Origin: an uncultured Bacteroidota bacterium
GTDB taxonomy: Bacteria > Bacteroidota > Bacteroidia > Flavobacteriales > Flavobacteriaceae
DNA: 55,625 nucleotides
Assembly (NCBI GenBank): GCA_903838055.1
Contig: CAILWV010000019.1
Span: 1 to 55,625, forward strand
Direction: 5' to 3'
Below are positions 27,321-35,853 of the stretch, one piece after another; within the stretch, counting starts at the first letter, position 1, and each line of letters starts with the position of its first letter. The notes under the pieces are model-generated. The model saw only the letters and a list, made by a program, of their open reading frames with translations, was not told where the DNA came from and ran no database searches. Both the position numbers and the translations under genes were made by a program.

Positions 27321-28544
27321 TTAATTTGTCAATTGGATACTATCAGAGTTATATGTTTTTAGATCAATAATTTTGGCTAAATTGTCATAATCAGGATTGG
27401 AATATTTTTTAGCTGCCAATATTAAAATTTTAATGGTTTCACCATAACCAATTTTTTGAATTTGTTCGTATTCCCAATTCTTTTCATTTTTTAAATAGGG
27501 AACAATCCAATCTAGAGCATTTTTCATATTCTTTCCATCACTTATTTGCTCGTTCCAAAGAGACAAATTGCAGTTTTCTGCCAATTTTGCAATTAAAAAA
27601 TAGCCATATAAATTCATATTAACATAATTCCATGATTTTGTTCTTGAAAGCTCGAATGGCTGACTTCCATCTGGCTTTAATTGGCTTTCCATTCTGTTTT
27701 TAAAAACTTCAATTTCATTGATAGCAATATCTAATCTATTGGTAAATAGTGCAAATGCTATTACTTGTTCACTATAAAAGGTTCCGTGGTTGTTATTGGA
27801 ATTGGCTTCATCTATACCAATTGGGCTTTCAATCATCCAAGTCAAATAGTCAGAAAACCATTTTTTTAAGTCTTCATGGTCTTTAGTATTCCAATTAGGT
27901 GTGTTTTGAATTAAAACTGCTGCGTCTCCTACTCGAAATAAATCGCGAGTTTCAATTAATCCAGTTCCACGACCGGTATTTAAGCCCGGTATACCTTGCC
28001 CGAAATTCAAATTAGGATTTTGTCTTGTTTCAGCATCTAAGAACCAAGTTTTTAGTAATTTGGCAGCAAAATCAGCATATTTATTTTCTTTGGTAAAGTA
28101 GTATGCTAGGGCCAATGTTAGGGCAGCATCTTCCACTTTATCTATTTCTTGAGAATCAGTAATATCGTAATATGTTGGATTTCTTTGTCCGTCTTTTCTA
28201 ATATAGGGCAATCCATCTGGCTTTGAAGGATCTGGCCACCAGTAAGGTCCCGTACTCATGTAATCGTGTTTATCACCACTTGGCGGAACTTGCTTTTTAT
28301 CCATAACTGAAAAAGTTTTGGCTTCTAACACTAATTTATCCGCTTTTTTTAATAAAGAGTTTAGAGCTTTAACTTTATCTGAATCATTAGCAGAAATAAG
28401 TTCTAAATTTTTTTCCAAAACCTTTCCATCAATAGCTAAAGTTTTAGGAAAAAAACTTCCATTTGTAGAGCTATTTTGTGCATGTAAATTACTTACAATA
28501 GAAAAAAATAAGAAAAAAGAAATAACTATTTTTGAATTAATCAT
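27321..28544 (-). CDS. Alginate-lyase-fold protein (PF05426-like), periplasmic
   Basis: A 407-aa protein with signal peptide (ISFFLFFSIVSNLHAQ). The rest is an (alpha/alpha)-toroid of the PF05426 alginate-lyase type: GPYWWPDPSKPDGLPYIRKDG (residues 99-119), NTGRGTGLIETRDL, NNNHG with His253, and DGSQPFELSRTKSWNY. The Asn-His pair and the later Arg/Tyr are placed like catalytic residues in alginate-lyase-type enzymes (PL5/PL38-like). It probably cleaves uronate-containing chains by beta-elimination, but the substrate need not be alginate. A second, lipidated relative lies at 42745-43917. Gaps of 17 bp to the next gene and 44 bp to the previous one keep it within the operon. Confidence 0.8.
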   Translation of the reverse strand: MINSKIVISFFLFFSIVSNLHAQNSSTNGSFFPKTLAIDGKVLEKNLELISANDSDKVKALNSLLKKADKLVLEAKTFSVMDKKQVPPSGDKHDYMSTGPYWWPDPSKPDGLPYIRKDGQRNPTYYDITDSQEIDKVEDAALTLALAYYFTKENKYADFAAKLLKTWFLDAETRQNPNLNFGQGIPGLNTGRGTGLIETRDLFRVGDAAVLIQNTPNWNTKDHEDLKKWFSDYLTWMIESPIGIDEANSNNNHGTFYSEQVIAFALFTNRLDIAINEIEVFKNRMESQLKPDGSQPFELSRTKSWNYVNMNLYGYFLIAKLAENCNLSLWNEQISDGKNMKNALDWIVPYLKNEKNWEYEQIQKIGYGETIKILILAAKKYSNPDYDNLAKIIDLKTYNSDSIQLTN

Positions 28545-28588
28545 AGTTTAAATTATTTATTAATGTGGAAATTTAGGAATTAAATGTA

Positions 28589-30202
28589 TTAATCGCCAGA
28601 AGTTTTCCAATTTAAAGTATCTCCTTTTAAATGTCTTAAAGCTTCAGCTTCCGTTTTAATTCCTTTATCACCTTGATCAATCATCCATTTTTTTAACTCT
28701 TCAAGCAATTTACCTTTTACAGTTGCTAAAGATTTATCACCGTCTAAATTGTCTAATTCATAAACATCTTTTTTGATGTTATACAATTCAAATTCTGGTC
28801 TGTTTCTATATAACTTAGCATGTGCAGCTTGTTTAGGAGTTGTATTTTTTGATTTCAACCAACTATTATACAATTTGTTTTTTGGTTGTGAACCAGAAGA
28901 TAAAAAGGGTTCAGTAAAACTTAAGTTCCAAATTAATTTGTAATCATGATCTTGAATAGAACGAACTGGGTAATTATCAGATCCATTTTTAATTCCTCTA
29001 GTAGTATGAACACCATAAATATATTGACGAACTTCTTTAGGTTTTCCGTTTAAAGTAGCATAAAAACTTTTACCGTCAAGTTTCATTTTTCCTTCTTTAT
29101 CTCCACGTAAGGATTCAGGATCACCTCCTGCCGCTTCGAAAATAGTTGGAACTACATCAATATATTGTGCTAATATATCGGTTCTAGTATTTGGTTTTAT
29201 CACTTTAGGCCAACGAGCAATAAATGCCGATTTTAATCCCATATTATAACAAGTCCATTTTCCAAAAGGCATCGAACTTCCATGTTCACTAGCAAAAAGG
29301 AATAATGTATTGTCTTTGTTTTTTTGATTATCTACCATTTTGGTACAGGTTCCAACAAGACTATCCATGTACGTTATTTCGGCATAATATTTTACTAAAT
29401 TATCTCTAGTTTCTTTAGTATCCACCATGTAAGGTGCGATATTAATTTTGCTTGCGTCGTATTGTTTAGCATCTCCTCTATTCCATGGAGAATGTGGCTG
29501 ATTAGAAGCTACAATTAATAAGTAAGGTTTTGTTTTATCTTTATTAATCCATTTTTCGGCATCCGCAAGTTCCACATCTTTTCCTTCACCATTATCGCTA
29601 TTTCTTCCTCCTAAATATTCAAACGGAAAGTTTGCCATTGGGGCATAATGTTGTTTTCCTATTAATGCCACTCTATATCCAATTTTTTTGAAATGCTGTG
29701 CAACAGAAACAATGTTATCATATACCTGAGCATGATTAGGATAACTACCATTTTTTACAGGAAATAATCCGGTATATAAACTTTGACGCGTTGGACCACA
29801 CATGGCTGTAGCGTTATTCATATTATCAAAAGCCAATCCGTCTTTGGCTAATTTTGCTAGATTAGGAGTATGAACATCTTTATTTCCATAAGGTTCACAA
29901 TCAACCGACGTCATATCATCAGCAATAAAAAGCAAAATATCTGGTTTTTCGTTGGTGTTTTTCCCCTTTTCAGTATTTTTTACTACCTCTCCTTTATTAG
30001 ATAAAGTCGCAACTACCTGATTGTTGGTTTCTGCTTTATCCGATAAAAAAGTTTCTAATTCTGATTTAGTAAATTTAGAATTTTGAGTTACATTTTTTTC
30101 AATTTGGTGCTTCTTGAAAGAAGAATCCAAAAGTTTAAAAGACGATGCAGTAATAATTACTAAACTTGCAAAACCAAGGAGTAATAGCGATTTGTTTTTC
30201 AT
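28589..30202 (-). CDS. Type I sulfatase, heparan-N-sulfatase-like (probably S1_8), Cys-type
   Basis: A 537-aa sulfatase starting at the ATG at 30202; an in-frame start at 30307 would overlap the upstream gene and spoil the signal peptide. An N-terminal hydrophobic segment (LLLLGFASLVIITAS) is followed by an unusually long polar linker to about residue 86. The sulfatase domain then has FIADDM (Asp95/Asp96), AMCGPTRQSLYTG with Cys135, ALIGKQHYAP, NQPHSPW and FASEHGSSMPFGKW. The last two match N-sulfoglucosamine sulfohydrolase-like enzymes. Family members also act on O-sulfated sugars, so N-sulfate as substrate is not implied. Periplasmic; 16 bp after the DUF1961 gene. Confidence 0.87.
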   Translation of the reverse strand: MKNKSLLLLGFASLVIITASSFKLLDSSFKKHQIEKNVTQNSKFTKSELETFLSDKAETNNQVVATLSNKGEVVKNTEKGKNTNEKPDILLFIADDMTSVDCEPYGNKDVHTPNLAKLAKDGLAFDNMNNATAMCGPTRQSLYTGLFPVKNGSYPNHAQVYDNIVSVAQHFKKIGYRVALIGKQHYAPMANFPFEYLGGRNSDNGEGKDVELADAEKWINKDKTKPYLLIVASNQPHSPWNRGDAKQYDASKINIAPYMVDTKETRDNLVKYYAEITYMDSLVGTCTKMVDNQKNKDNTLFLFASEHGSSMPFGKWTCYNMGLKSAFIARWPKVIKPNTRTDILAQYIDVVPTIFEAAGGDPESLRGDKEGKMKLDGKSFYATLNGKPKEVRQYIYGVHTTRGIKNGSDNYPVRSIQDHDYKLIWNLSFTEPFLSSGSQPKNKLYNSWLKSKNTTPKQAAHAKLYRNRPEFELYNIKKDVYELDNLDGDKSLATVKGKLLEELKKWMIDQGDKGIKTEAEALRHLKGDTLNWKTSGD

Positions 30203-30218
30203 GATATTCTTTTTATTC

Positions 30219-30953
30219 TTATTTATTAATAGTGTTGTTTTCCCAAACTTTAAAATTTCTATAAGCAAAATGGGTCCATTGCATTTGTCTGAATCCAATT
30301 TTGCCATCTTCTAGAATTTTGCCATATTTTATTCCGTCATCGGTCCAATCGATTATTTTTCTTTCATCAATAAACATCAGAATTTTTCCTTCTTGTTTTA
30401 TTAATTTCATTTTATGAATTGCTGTCGATTGCACTGGAATTCCAATTTCACCCGTTTGCACCAAATTAAAACCTTTATTTTTCCTCAAATTGGCGGTCTC
30501 TCTATTTGGGTTATCTCTACCATTTGCATAATACGAAATATGGTAATCGTTCATGGCACCTTTAGTATAATCGGTAAAAGTTCCAAGGGTTCTTTTTGGC
30601 AATGAAGCATCAAAAATACTTTCCCCTTTCAACCCTTTAGTACAGAAAAAAACAATACACAATCCCGCATCAATTTCTTGATTTTGGGCTTCCCATTCGG
30701 CAATGAAATTTCCTGGAAAATCTACAGGACACCAAAAAACATGATGGCCTTCTTCATTTGGCGAATACATATGCATCCAATTGTCTTTGAATTCTATTTT
30801 TGCCGGACCTTCAAAAATCCAATCTTTTACCATTTCCTGATTAGACAACGCATTACTATATAGTAACTTTCCTTTCGAAAATTCTTGTGCATAACTAAAA
30901 CTAGTAAAAACTAGTAGTAGTATCAAAAAAATATTTTTCAGGGTATTTTTCAT
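30219..30953 (-). CDS. DUF1961 family protein, secreted
   Basis: A 244-aa protein with signal peptide (IFLILLLVFTSFSYAQ). The mature part is a concanavalin-like jelly roll of the DUF1961/YesU type: WIFEGPAKIEF, YSPNEEGHHVFWCP, DFPGNFIAEWEAQ, DYTKGAMNDYHISYYANGR, IGFRQMQWTHFAYRNFKVW. YesU sits in a rhamnogalacturonan locus of Bacillus, and relatives recur in loci for uronate-rich glycans, but the activity is not established. The His/Trp/Asp content suggests glycan binding or cleavage. It is spaced 4 bp from the cupin gene, so probably translationally coupled. Confidence 0.8.
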   Translation of the reverse strand: MKNTLKNIFLILLLVFTSFSYAQEFSKGKLLYSNALSNQEMVKDWIFEGPAKIEFKDNWMHMYSPNEEGHHVFWCPVDFPGNFIAEWEAQNQEIDAGLCIVFFCTKGLKGESIFDASLPKRTLGTFTDYTKGAMNDYHISYYANGRDNPNRETANLRKNKGFNLVQTGEIGIPVQSTAIHKMKLIKQEGKILMFIDERKIIDWTDDGIKYGKILEDGKIGFRQMQWTHFAYRNFKVWENNTINK

Positions 30954-30957
30954 CTAA

Positions 30958-31584
30958 TTAATTATGCTCAATTTTATATTCTATAACAATATTATACAAC
31001 GGAATTGCACTAAGATTTTTGGTAACATGCACCATTGGCTCGGCAAATTTTACTGTGTTTGCTACTTGAATTCCGGTTCCGGGTTTGCCGTTTGGAGAAT
31101 TTCGAGGATCGGTTAATTGCACCTGATTCAACCGTACCACAACTCTTTGTGCGTGGCTGTGCAATTCTCTAGTATCGCCTGGATCTAGTCGTTCTTCAAA
31201 AATTCTAAATTCGGTATTTTCATATATTATCTTATTCTTTAATGGTTCCACCCATTTGGATGGCTTTGTTAATGGCGGATGGTCTTTCTTCAGGGCTATT
31301 TCAAAATAAGATCCTTTAGGCATATCGTAAAATTCATTTTCTAGAAAAACAGCAATTTGTCCGCGATCAATAGTAATTAAACCTCGATTACATTTGAATT
31401 TTATTTTATCCAATGCAACAATTATTCTTGTTCCGATATTTGGTGTATTTGCTAAAGTACAAGCAGCTCCATTCCGAAGCACTCTCATGTAAGCATTGTC
31501 TATGGCAACCGAATCTTTAGCATTTGCTAAGGATATTTCGCCCTTAAAAGCTATCAGAAGGAAAAAGAAAAAGGCAATTTTCAT
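30958..31584 (-). CDS. Periplasmic cupin-fold protein, two cupin-like halves
   Basis: A 208-aa protein with a signal-like N-terminus (AFFFFLLIAFKGEISLANA). Two half-domains resemble each other (about residues 25-100 and 118-206). Only the second keeps a metal motif of cupin type (G-x5-H-x-H, His142 and His144 in PGDTRELHSHAQ); the usual Glu of motif 1 is not evident. The first half lacks the His pair. The function is not known. It sits between the formylglycine enzyme and the DUF1961 gene with gaps of 10 and 4 bp, so it is firmly in the operon. An isomerase-like or sugar-binding role would be a guess. Confidence 0.65.
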   Translation of the reverse strand: MKIAFFFFLLIAFKGEISLANAKDSVAIDNAYMRVLRNGAACTLANTPNIGTRIIVALDKIKFKCNRGLITIDRGQIAVFLENEFYDMPKGSYFEIALKKDHPPLTKPSKWVEPLKNKIIYENTEFRIFEERLDPGDTRELHSHAQRVVVRLNQVQLTDPRNSPNGKPGTGIQVANTVKFAEPMVHVTKNLSAIPLYNIVIEYKIEHN

Positions 31585-31594
31585 ACTCTATTAT

Positions 31595-32710
31595 TTAATT
31601 AGAAACACATCTAAATCCTAAATGCTCCATAGAAGAATCTGAAGAACTTTTCATTCTTGCCGAAACTCTGTAGCCACTACAATACGATTCATTACATAAA
31701 AAGGAACCGCCTCGCATTACTCTTTTAGCTACCAAAGGTTCATCCGGATCATAACTTTTTAAAGGACCTTTTGGATTTAGTGCTACTTTTACTTTTTTGA
31801 AAGAATCATAATATAAATTATGGTATTTATCGGCACACCATTCCCACACATTTCCTGCCATATCATACAAACCATAACCATTCGGGGCAAATGATTTTAC
31901 CGGGGCAGCACCAACAAATCCGTCTGTTGCCTCATTTTTATAAGGAAAATTTCCTTGAAAATAATTACAATGAACTTTGCCTTCATCTACTCTTTCATTT
32001 CCCCAAGAATAAACATTCTTAGTTAATCCACCTCGGGCTGCAAATTCCCATTCGGCTTCGGTTGGCAATCGTTTTCCCGCCCATTTGCAATAGGCATTAG
32101 CATCATCCCAACTAATGTGAACCACAGGATAATTGTCTTTTCCAACAATATCGCTATCTTTTCCTTTTGGGTGTTTCCAATCGGCACCGTGTGACCAACT
32201 CCACCACTGGCTGTAATCTTGCAAACTAACTTCACCCTCTGTAGGAACAAATACTAAAGAGGCAGCTTTTAACGTTTCGGAATCTGGTTTTTCAGTTTCT
32301 GGAGGCAATTGTTTCTTTAGTACCTCCCAATTAATATCTTTTTCGGCAGTTGTAATATATCCAGTTGCAGCTACAAATTTTGCAAATTGCGCATTTGTAA
32401 CCTCCGTAATATCTATAAAAAAGCCATTTACTTTTACATTATGTTTAGGTAATTCATCCTGACGAGCTTGGTCATTATCACCTCCCATAGCATAAGTTCC
32501 GCCAGGTATCCAAACCATTCCTTCATGATTAATCATAGTAAATTTAGATTTCCCTTTTGGTTGTACTTTTTTAATTCCGTAACGACTTGGTATTTTTGCA
32601 GTACAACACGTTTTTACGGTATCTTTTTTTTGAAAAGAAATTAAATTATGTGTTTCTTTTGCCTGCATCTCAAAACCGAAAACCACTAAAAAAAATACTA
32701 TTTTATACAT
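31595..32710 (-). CDS. Formylglycine-generating enzyme (sulfatase-modifying factor), periplasmic
   Basis: A 371-aa FGE/SUMF1-family protein with signal peptide (to about residue 17). It contains GMVWIPGGTYAMGGDND, VNGFFIDITEVTN, ISWDDANAYCKWAGKRLP, GLYDMAGNVWEW and, near the end, GGSFLCNESYCSGYR. The Cys339 and Cys344 of that last motif align with the copper-binding active-site pair Cys336/Cys341 of human SUMF1, and the LGFRC ending is also kept. It is therefore likely a true oxidase that converts the sulfatase Cys to formylglycine, not merely a C-type-lectin-like relative. All five sulfatases of this operon are Cys-type. It should act in the periplasm during sulfatase export. 13 bp after the PL6 gene. 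Confidence 0.88.
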   Translation of the reverse strand: MYKIVFFLVVFGFEMQAKETHNLISFQKKDTVKTCCTAKIPSRYGIKKVQPKGKSKFTMINHEGMVWIPGGTYAMGGDNDQARQDELPKHNVKVNGFFIDITEVTNAQFAKFVAATGYITTAEKDINWEVLKKQLPPETEKPDSETLKAASLVFVPTEGEVSLQDYSQWWSWSHGADWKHPKGKDSDIVGKDNYPVVHISWDDANAYCKWAGKRLPTEAEWEFAARGGLTKNVYSWGNERVDEGKVHCNYFQGNFPYKNEATDGFVGAAPVKSFAPNGYGLYDMAGNVWEWCADKYHNLYYDSFKKVKVALNPKGPLKSYDPDEPLVAKRVMRGGSFLCNESYCSGYRVSARMKSSSDSSMEHLGFRCVSN

Positions 32711-32723
32711 TTTGTTTTCTATT

Positions 32724-34199
32724 TTATTGTTTTATCCAACTAACCCCAACATCCTTCTTTTTCAAAATCCAATTTGGATTAAATTCTGTAATTTCAGCAT
32801 CCGATAATTTAATATTGTGAATAGATAATCGATTATTAATATCCTCCAATACTTTTTGATTCACTTGTGGCTTTACTTTATAAAATCCATTTTGTAAGGA
32901 AAACTCCTTTGACTTTAGGAATGAAAATCCAGGTTCTTTTGAATTTCCATTTGTAAAAAAATTATCTTTAATTTCAAATGTTGATTTATTATCTGTTAAT
33001 TCAAATGGGGAATCATTTTCTCCAATTGAATTTATTATGGTATTTCCAGCTACAACTACATTCTTTGGAGCTATCGTTGGTTTTTTCAAATCTTTGTTTG
33101 CAATCCCTAATTTTATTGCTGGACCATATGAATTCACAACCACATTATAAGCTACAATCGCATTATCTGCTGGATAATAACCATTTAATGGAGAATCTAA
33201 TAATCCATCCATAATTGAAATTGGAAATTTCGAATTCCCTTTTCCTCCTTCAATTTCTTCTATATAATTATTAAAAGCAGTATTATTTGGATTTATTATT
33301 CGAATTCCACCACTTCTATTTCTACTTGATTTTCCATTAATATAATTCCCATAAACAAAACATTTTTGTCCATGTCGAATTACCATTGCGCCATCATTAC
33401 CTATAAAAGTATTGAATCTATAAATATTATCCCAACTTTTATTACTTATGATTTCTGCTTCGATTCTTTCGTCTTCAAAATAGTTGTATTCAACCAAATT
33501 AAATCCGTGAGTAAAAGAAGTTGTACTTGTGCCTACTCGAATTTGCTCACCACCATTGGAAGAAAAAGTTCTATAGCCAAAATAATTATGATGGATATGG
33601 TGAAAACTAGACGGTGAACCATCGCTTCCTGGAACATAACCTTTTTCTTGTTTGTATTCTACAACTAGTGTAGGACCTCCATTTATTTTGCCTGTAAAAG
33701 TGCAATTATCCAATTCATTATAGGTGCCAATAAGATTTACATAATAATTTCTAATCTCACTTTCTTCCGTTTGTGAATAATTAATTATTGCACAATTTGT
33801 TATGCGGCAATGATTCGCTTCGCTATTTATTTTTTTACCTTTTGATTTAAAATCAATAACATTCTCGCTATTGTTTAAGGTGCAATTTCCTTTAAATAAT
33901 AAACCTTCAACCACAAGATAATCTCCTCCAATATATAATTGCGAGTTCCCTGAAAATAAAACTTTACCTGCTGTTTGAGCCTTTAATAAAATTGGATTCT
34001 CTTTCGTACCACTATTAATAGGGCTAAAATCGATTTTTATATCTTTATAACTACCGTTTTTCCAAATGATGATATCACCTGGAGTGACTTTTGTTAGAAT
34101 AGTTTCAAATTCATTTATAGAGCCAACTAAATATTCTGCTGCTTCTACTTGGACCGTAAAAACAAAAAATAATAGCGCAATGAAAATCGATTTTTTCAT
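32724..34199 (-). CDS. PL6 polysaccharide lyase (chondroitinase-B/alginate-lyase family), periplasmic
   Basis: A 491-aa right-handed beta-helix lyase with signal peptide (IFIALLFFVFTVQVEA). Residues Glu247 and Glu249 (IEAEIISNKS) correspond to the Ca2+-binding Glu243/Glu245 of Pedobacter heparinus chondroitinase B. Lys254 corresponds to catalytic Lys250 and Arg275 (VIRHG) to Arg271, with identical spacings. GGEQIRVG and GGIRI are typical PL6 motifs. It cleaves a uronate-containing chain by beta-elimination, leaving a 4,5-unsaturated end. PL6 includes enzymes for dermatan sulfate and for alginate; the five sulfatases around it favour a sulfated substrate. It has no T9SS tail, so it is probably periplasmic. 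4 bp from the neighbouring sulfatase. Confidence 0.9.
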   Translation of the reverse strand: MKKSIFIALLFFVFTVQVEAAEYLVGSINEFETILTKVTPGDIIIWKNGSYKDIKIDFSPINSGTKENPILLKAQTAGKVLFSGNSQLYIGGDYLVVEGLLFKGNCTLNNSENVIDFKSKGKKINSEANHCRITNCAIINYSQTEESEIRNYYVNLIGTYNELDNCTFTGKINGGPTLVVEYKQEKGYVPGSDGSPSSFHHIHHNYFGYRTFSSNGGEQIRVGTSTTSFTHGFNLVEYNYFEDERIEAEIISNKSWDNIYRFNTFIGNDGAMVIRHGQKCFVYGNYINGKSSRNRSGGIRIINPNNTAFNNYIEEIEGGKGNSKFPISIMDGLLDSPLNGYYPADNAIVAYNVVVNSYGPAIKLGIANKDLKKPTIAPKNVVVAGNTIINSIGENDSPFELTDNKSTFEIKDNFFTNGNSKEPGFSFLKSKEFSLQNGFYKVKPQVNQKVLEDINNRLSIHNIKLSDAEITEFNPNWILKKKDVGVSWIKQ

Positions 34200-34203
34200 T
34201 AAT

Positions 34204-35832
34204 TTATTTTACTTGTGCTGCTAAATAAGCAAGCATTTTAGTTTTCAAATCTTTGGCTACCGATTTGTATTCATTTTCATCGACAACATTATTTGTTTCG
34301 TTTGGATCCTTTTCATAATCATATAATTCAGTACCTACAATAAAATCAGGATTGAAAGCTTGTGTACTTCTAAAATTGTTATTCATCCAAATTGTATATC
34401 GGTATCTTTTATCTCTTAAAGAATACCCCATTACTTTAGACGAAGCATATCCTTGACGCTCAGTTTCAGTAGAGTTGCCACTTCTTGGGTATTGACTTAT
34501 TGCGTATTCTTTTACTGATTTTACTTTTTTTGTCATTAAAGGCATTACGCTTTTTCCGTCTAATGTTTCTGGAATTGTAACTCCTGCTAAATCACATAAA
34601 GTTGGAAAAATGTCTACAAATTCAGTTGGAGCATTTGTAGTAGAAGGAGCAATTCCTGGAGCAGCAATTATCATAGGAGTACGAGTTGCTTGTTCAAAAT
34701 TGGTATGCTTACACCAAAGATTGTGGTCGCCAAGGTGCCATCCATGGTCACCCCAAAGGATAATTATGGTGTTTTTGGTTAATCCTAAAGCATCTAATTT
34801 ATCTAATAATTTTCCTACTTGGGCATCTGTATAAGAAACTGCAGCATAATAACCATGAATTAATTCTTGTTGTTTATTAATTGGCAAGGTTAATCCAAAA
34901 TCTTTTTGATCGGTAAACGATAACAAAGGAGGAATATCGGTATACGCTCTAATTTCACCTGCGTTGTGATACGCTACATCTACACTATTTTTTGATTTTT
35001 CTTGAAAAGCAGCCACCGGCATATCTTCTCTTTTGTATAAATCCCAATATTTTTTTGGAGCTACAAATGGCAGATGTGGTTTTGAAAAACCGACAGCAAA
35101 AAAGAATGGTTTAGGATCTGAAATTAATTTTTCTAATATTTCTAAGGCACGTAAAGCATTTGCCCCATCATTGTATGCATTATCAGGAACATCCACACAT
35201 TCAACAGCAGGCTTTATAGACTTGGAAACAAAATCATCTAATTCTTTATCTATCAAACCCTTTTCTTGCCCTTCTTTTGTGAACTTAATTGCTAATTCTT
35301 TAGTCTCAGGCGATTGGTAAGCACCTAAAATAGGCATTCCTGTTTCTTTAGCGTAATATTTTTCTTCTGTTTTAAAGTAGTTGTAATACGGCACACTCCA
35401 CGAAGGGGCATCCATTTTTTTATCCACACAACGGTTATCATACACTTTTCCAATTCCTTGTGTAGAATATCCCTGAGTAATTAAATACTGCGGCAAACTT
35501 ACTATGTCAGGATTCACATCACGCATTTTGGTTTTTAAATCCCAAACCTTTGTATAATCAGGTCTTTTCCCTGTCATGATGCTTGCTCTTGTAGGTCCGC
35601 AAACTGCCTGCTGGCAATAATTACTCATGAAAACAGTCCCCATTTTTGCTAATCTGTCAATGTTTGGCGTTTTAATAATCGTATTGCCATAGCAACCTAA
35701 AATAGGTTTTAAGTCATCGATAGCTATAAAAAGAATATTTGGTTTCTTTTTTTCTTGCGAAAAACTCGCATGATTACATAGTATCGCAATAGCAATTACA
35801 GTTAAGTATTTTGAAAAGATTATTTTTTTCAT
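34204..35832 (-). CDS. Iduronate-2-sulfatase-like type I sulfatase (probably S1_7), Cys-type, copy 1
   Basis: A 542-aa sulfatase with signal peptide (TVIAIAILCNHASFSQ). Asp39/Asp40 (LFIAIDDLKP), GCYGNTIIKTPNIDRLAKMG, formylglycine signature CQQAVCGPTRASIMTG with Cys78, a KPHLPFVAPKKYWDLY segment and WGDHGWHLGDHNLW (Asp362/His363). This set is characteristic of the human iduronate-2-sulfatase branch. Two close paralogues lie at 39407 and 41042. Expected to act in the periplasm on sulfated oligosaccharides; the position removed is not predictable. It lies between the two PL6 genes with short gaps. Confidence 0.92.
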   Translation of the reverse strand: MKKIIFSKYLTVIAIAILCNHASFSQEKKKPNILFIAIDDLKPILGCYGNTIIKTPNIDRLAKMGTVFMSNYCQQAVCGPTRASIMTGKRPDYTKVWDLKTKMRDVNPDIVSLPQYLITQGYSTQGIGKVYDNRCVDKKMDAPSWSVPYYNYFKTEEKYYAKETGMPILGAYQSPETKELAIKFTKEGQEKGLIDKELDDFVSKSIKPAVECVDVPDNAYNDGANALRALEILEKLISDPKPFFFAVGFSKPHLPFVAPKKYWDLYKREDMPVAAFQEKSKNSVDVAYHNAGEIRAYTDIPPLLSFTDQKDFGLTLPINKQQELIHGYYAAVSYTDAQVGKLLDKLDALGLTKNTIIILWGDHGWHLGDHNLWCKHTNFEQATRTPMIIAAPGIAPSTTNAPTEFVDIFPTLCDLAGVTIPETLDGKSVMPLMTKKVKSVKEYAISQYPRSGNSTETERQGYASSKVMGYSLRDKRYRYTIWMNNNFRSTQAFNPDFIVGTELYDYEKDPNETNNVVDENEYKSVAKDLKTKMLAYLAAQVK

Positions 35833-35853
35833 TGCAAATTTTGGATTTTTTTC

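Noticed and set aside
28589..30307. Longer sulfatase frame starting at 30307
   Set aside because: It overlaps the DUF1961 gene by almost 90 bp and would bury the signal peptide; the ATG at 30202 sits in the short gap and gives a normal signal.
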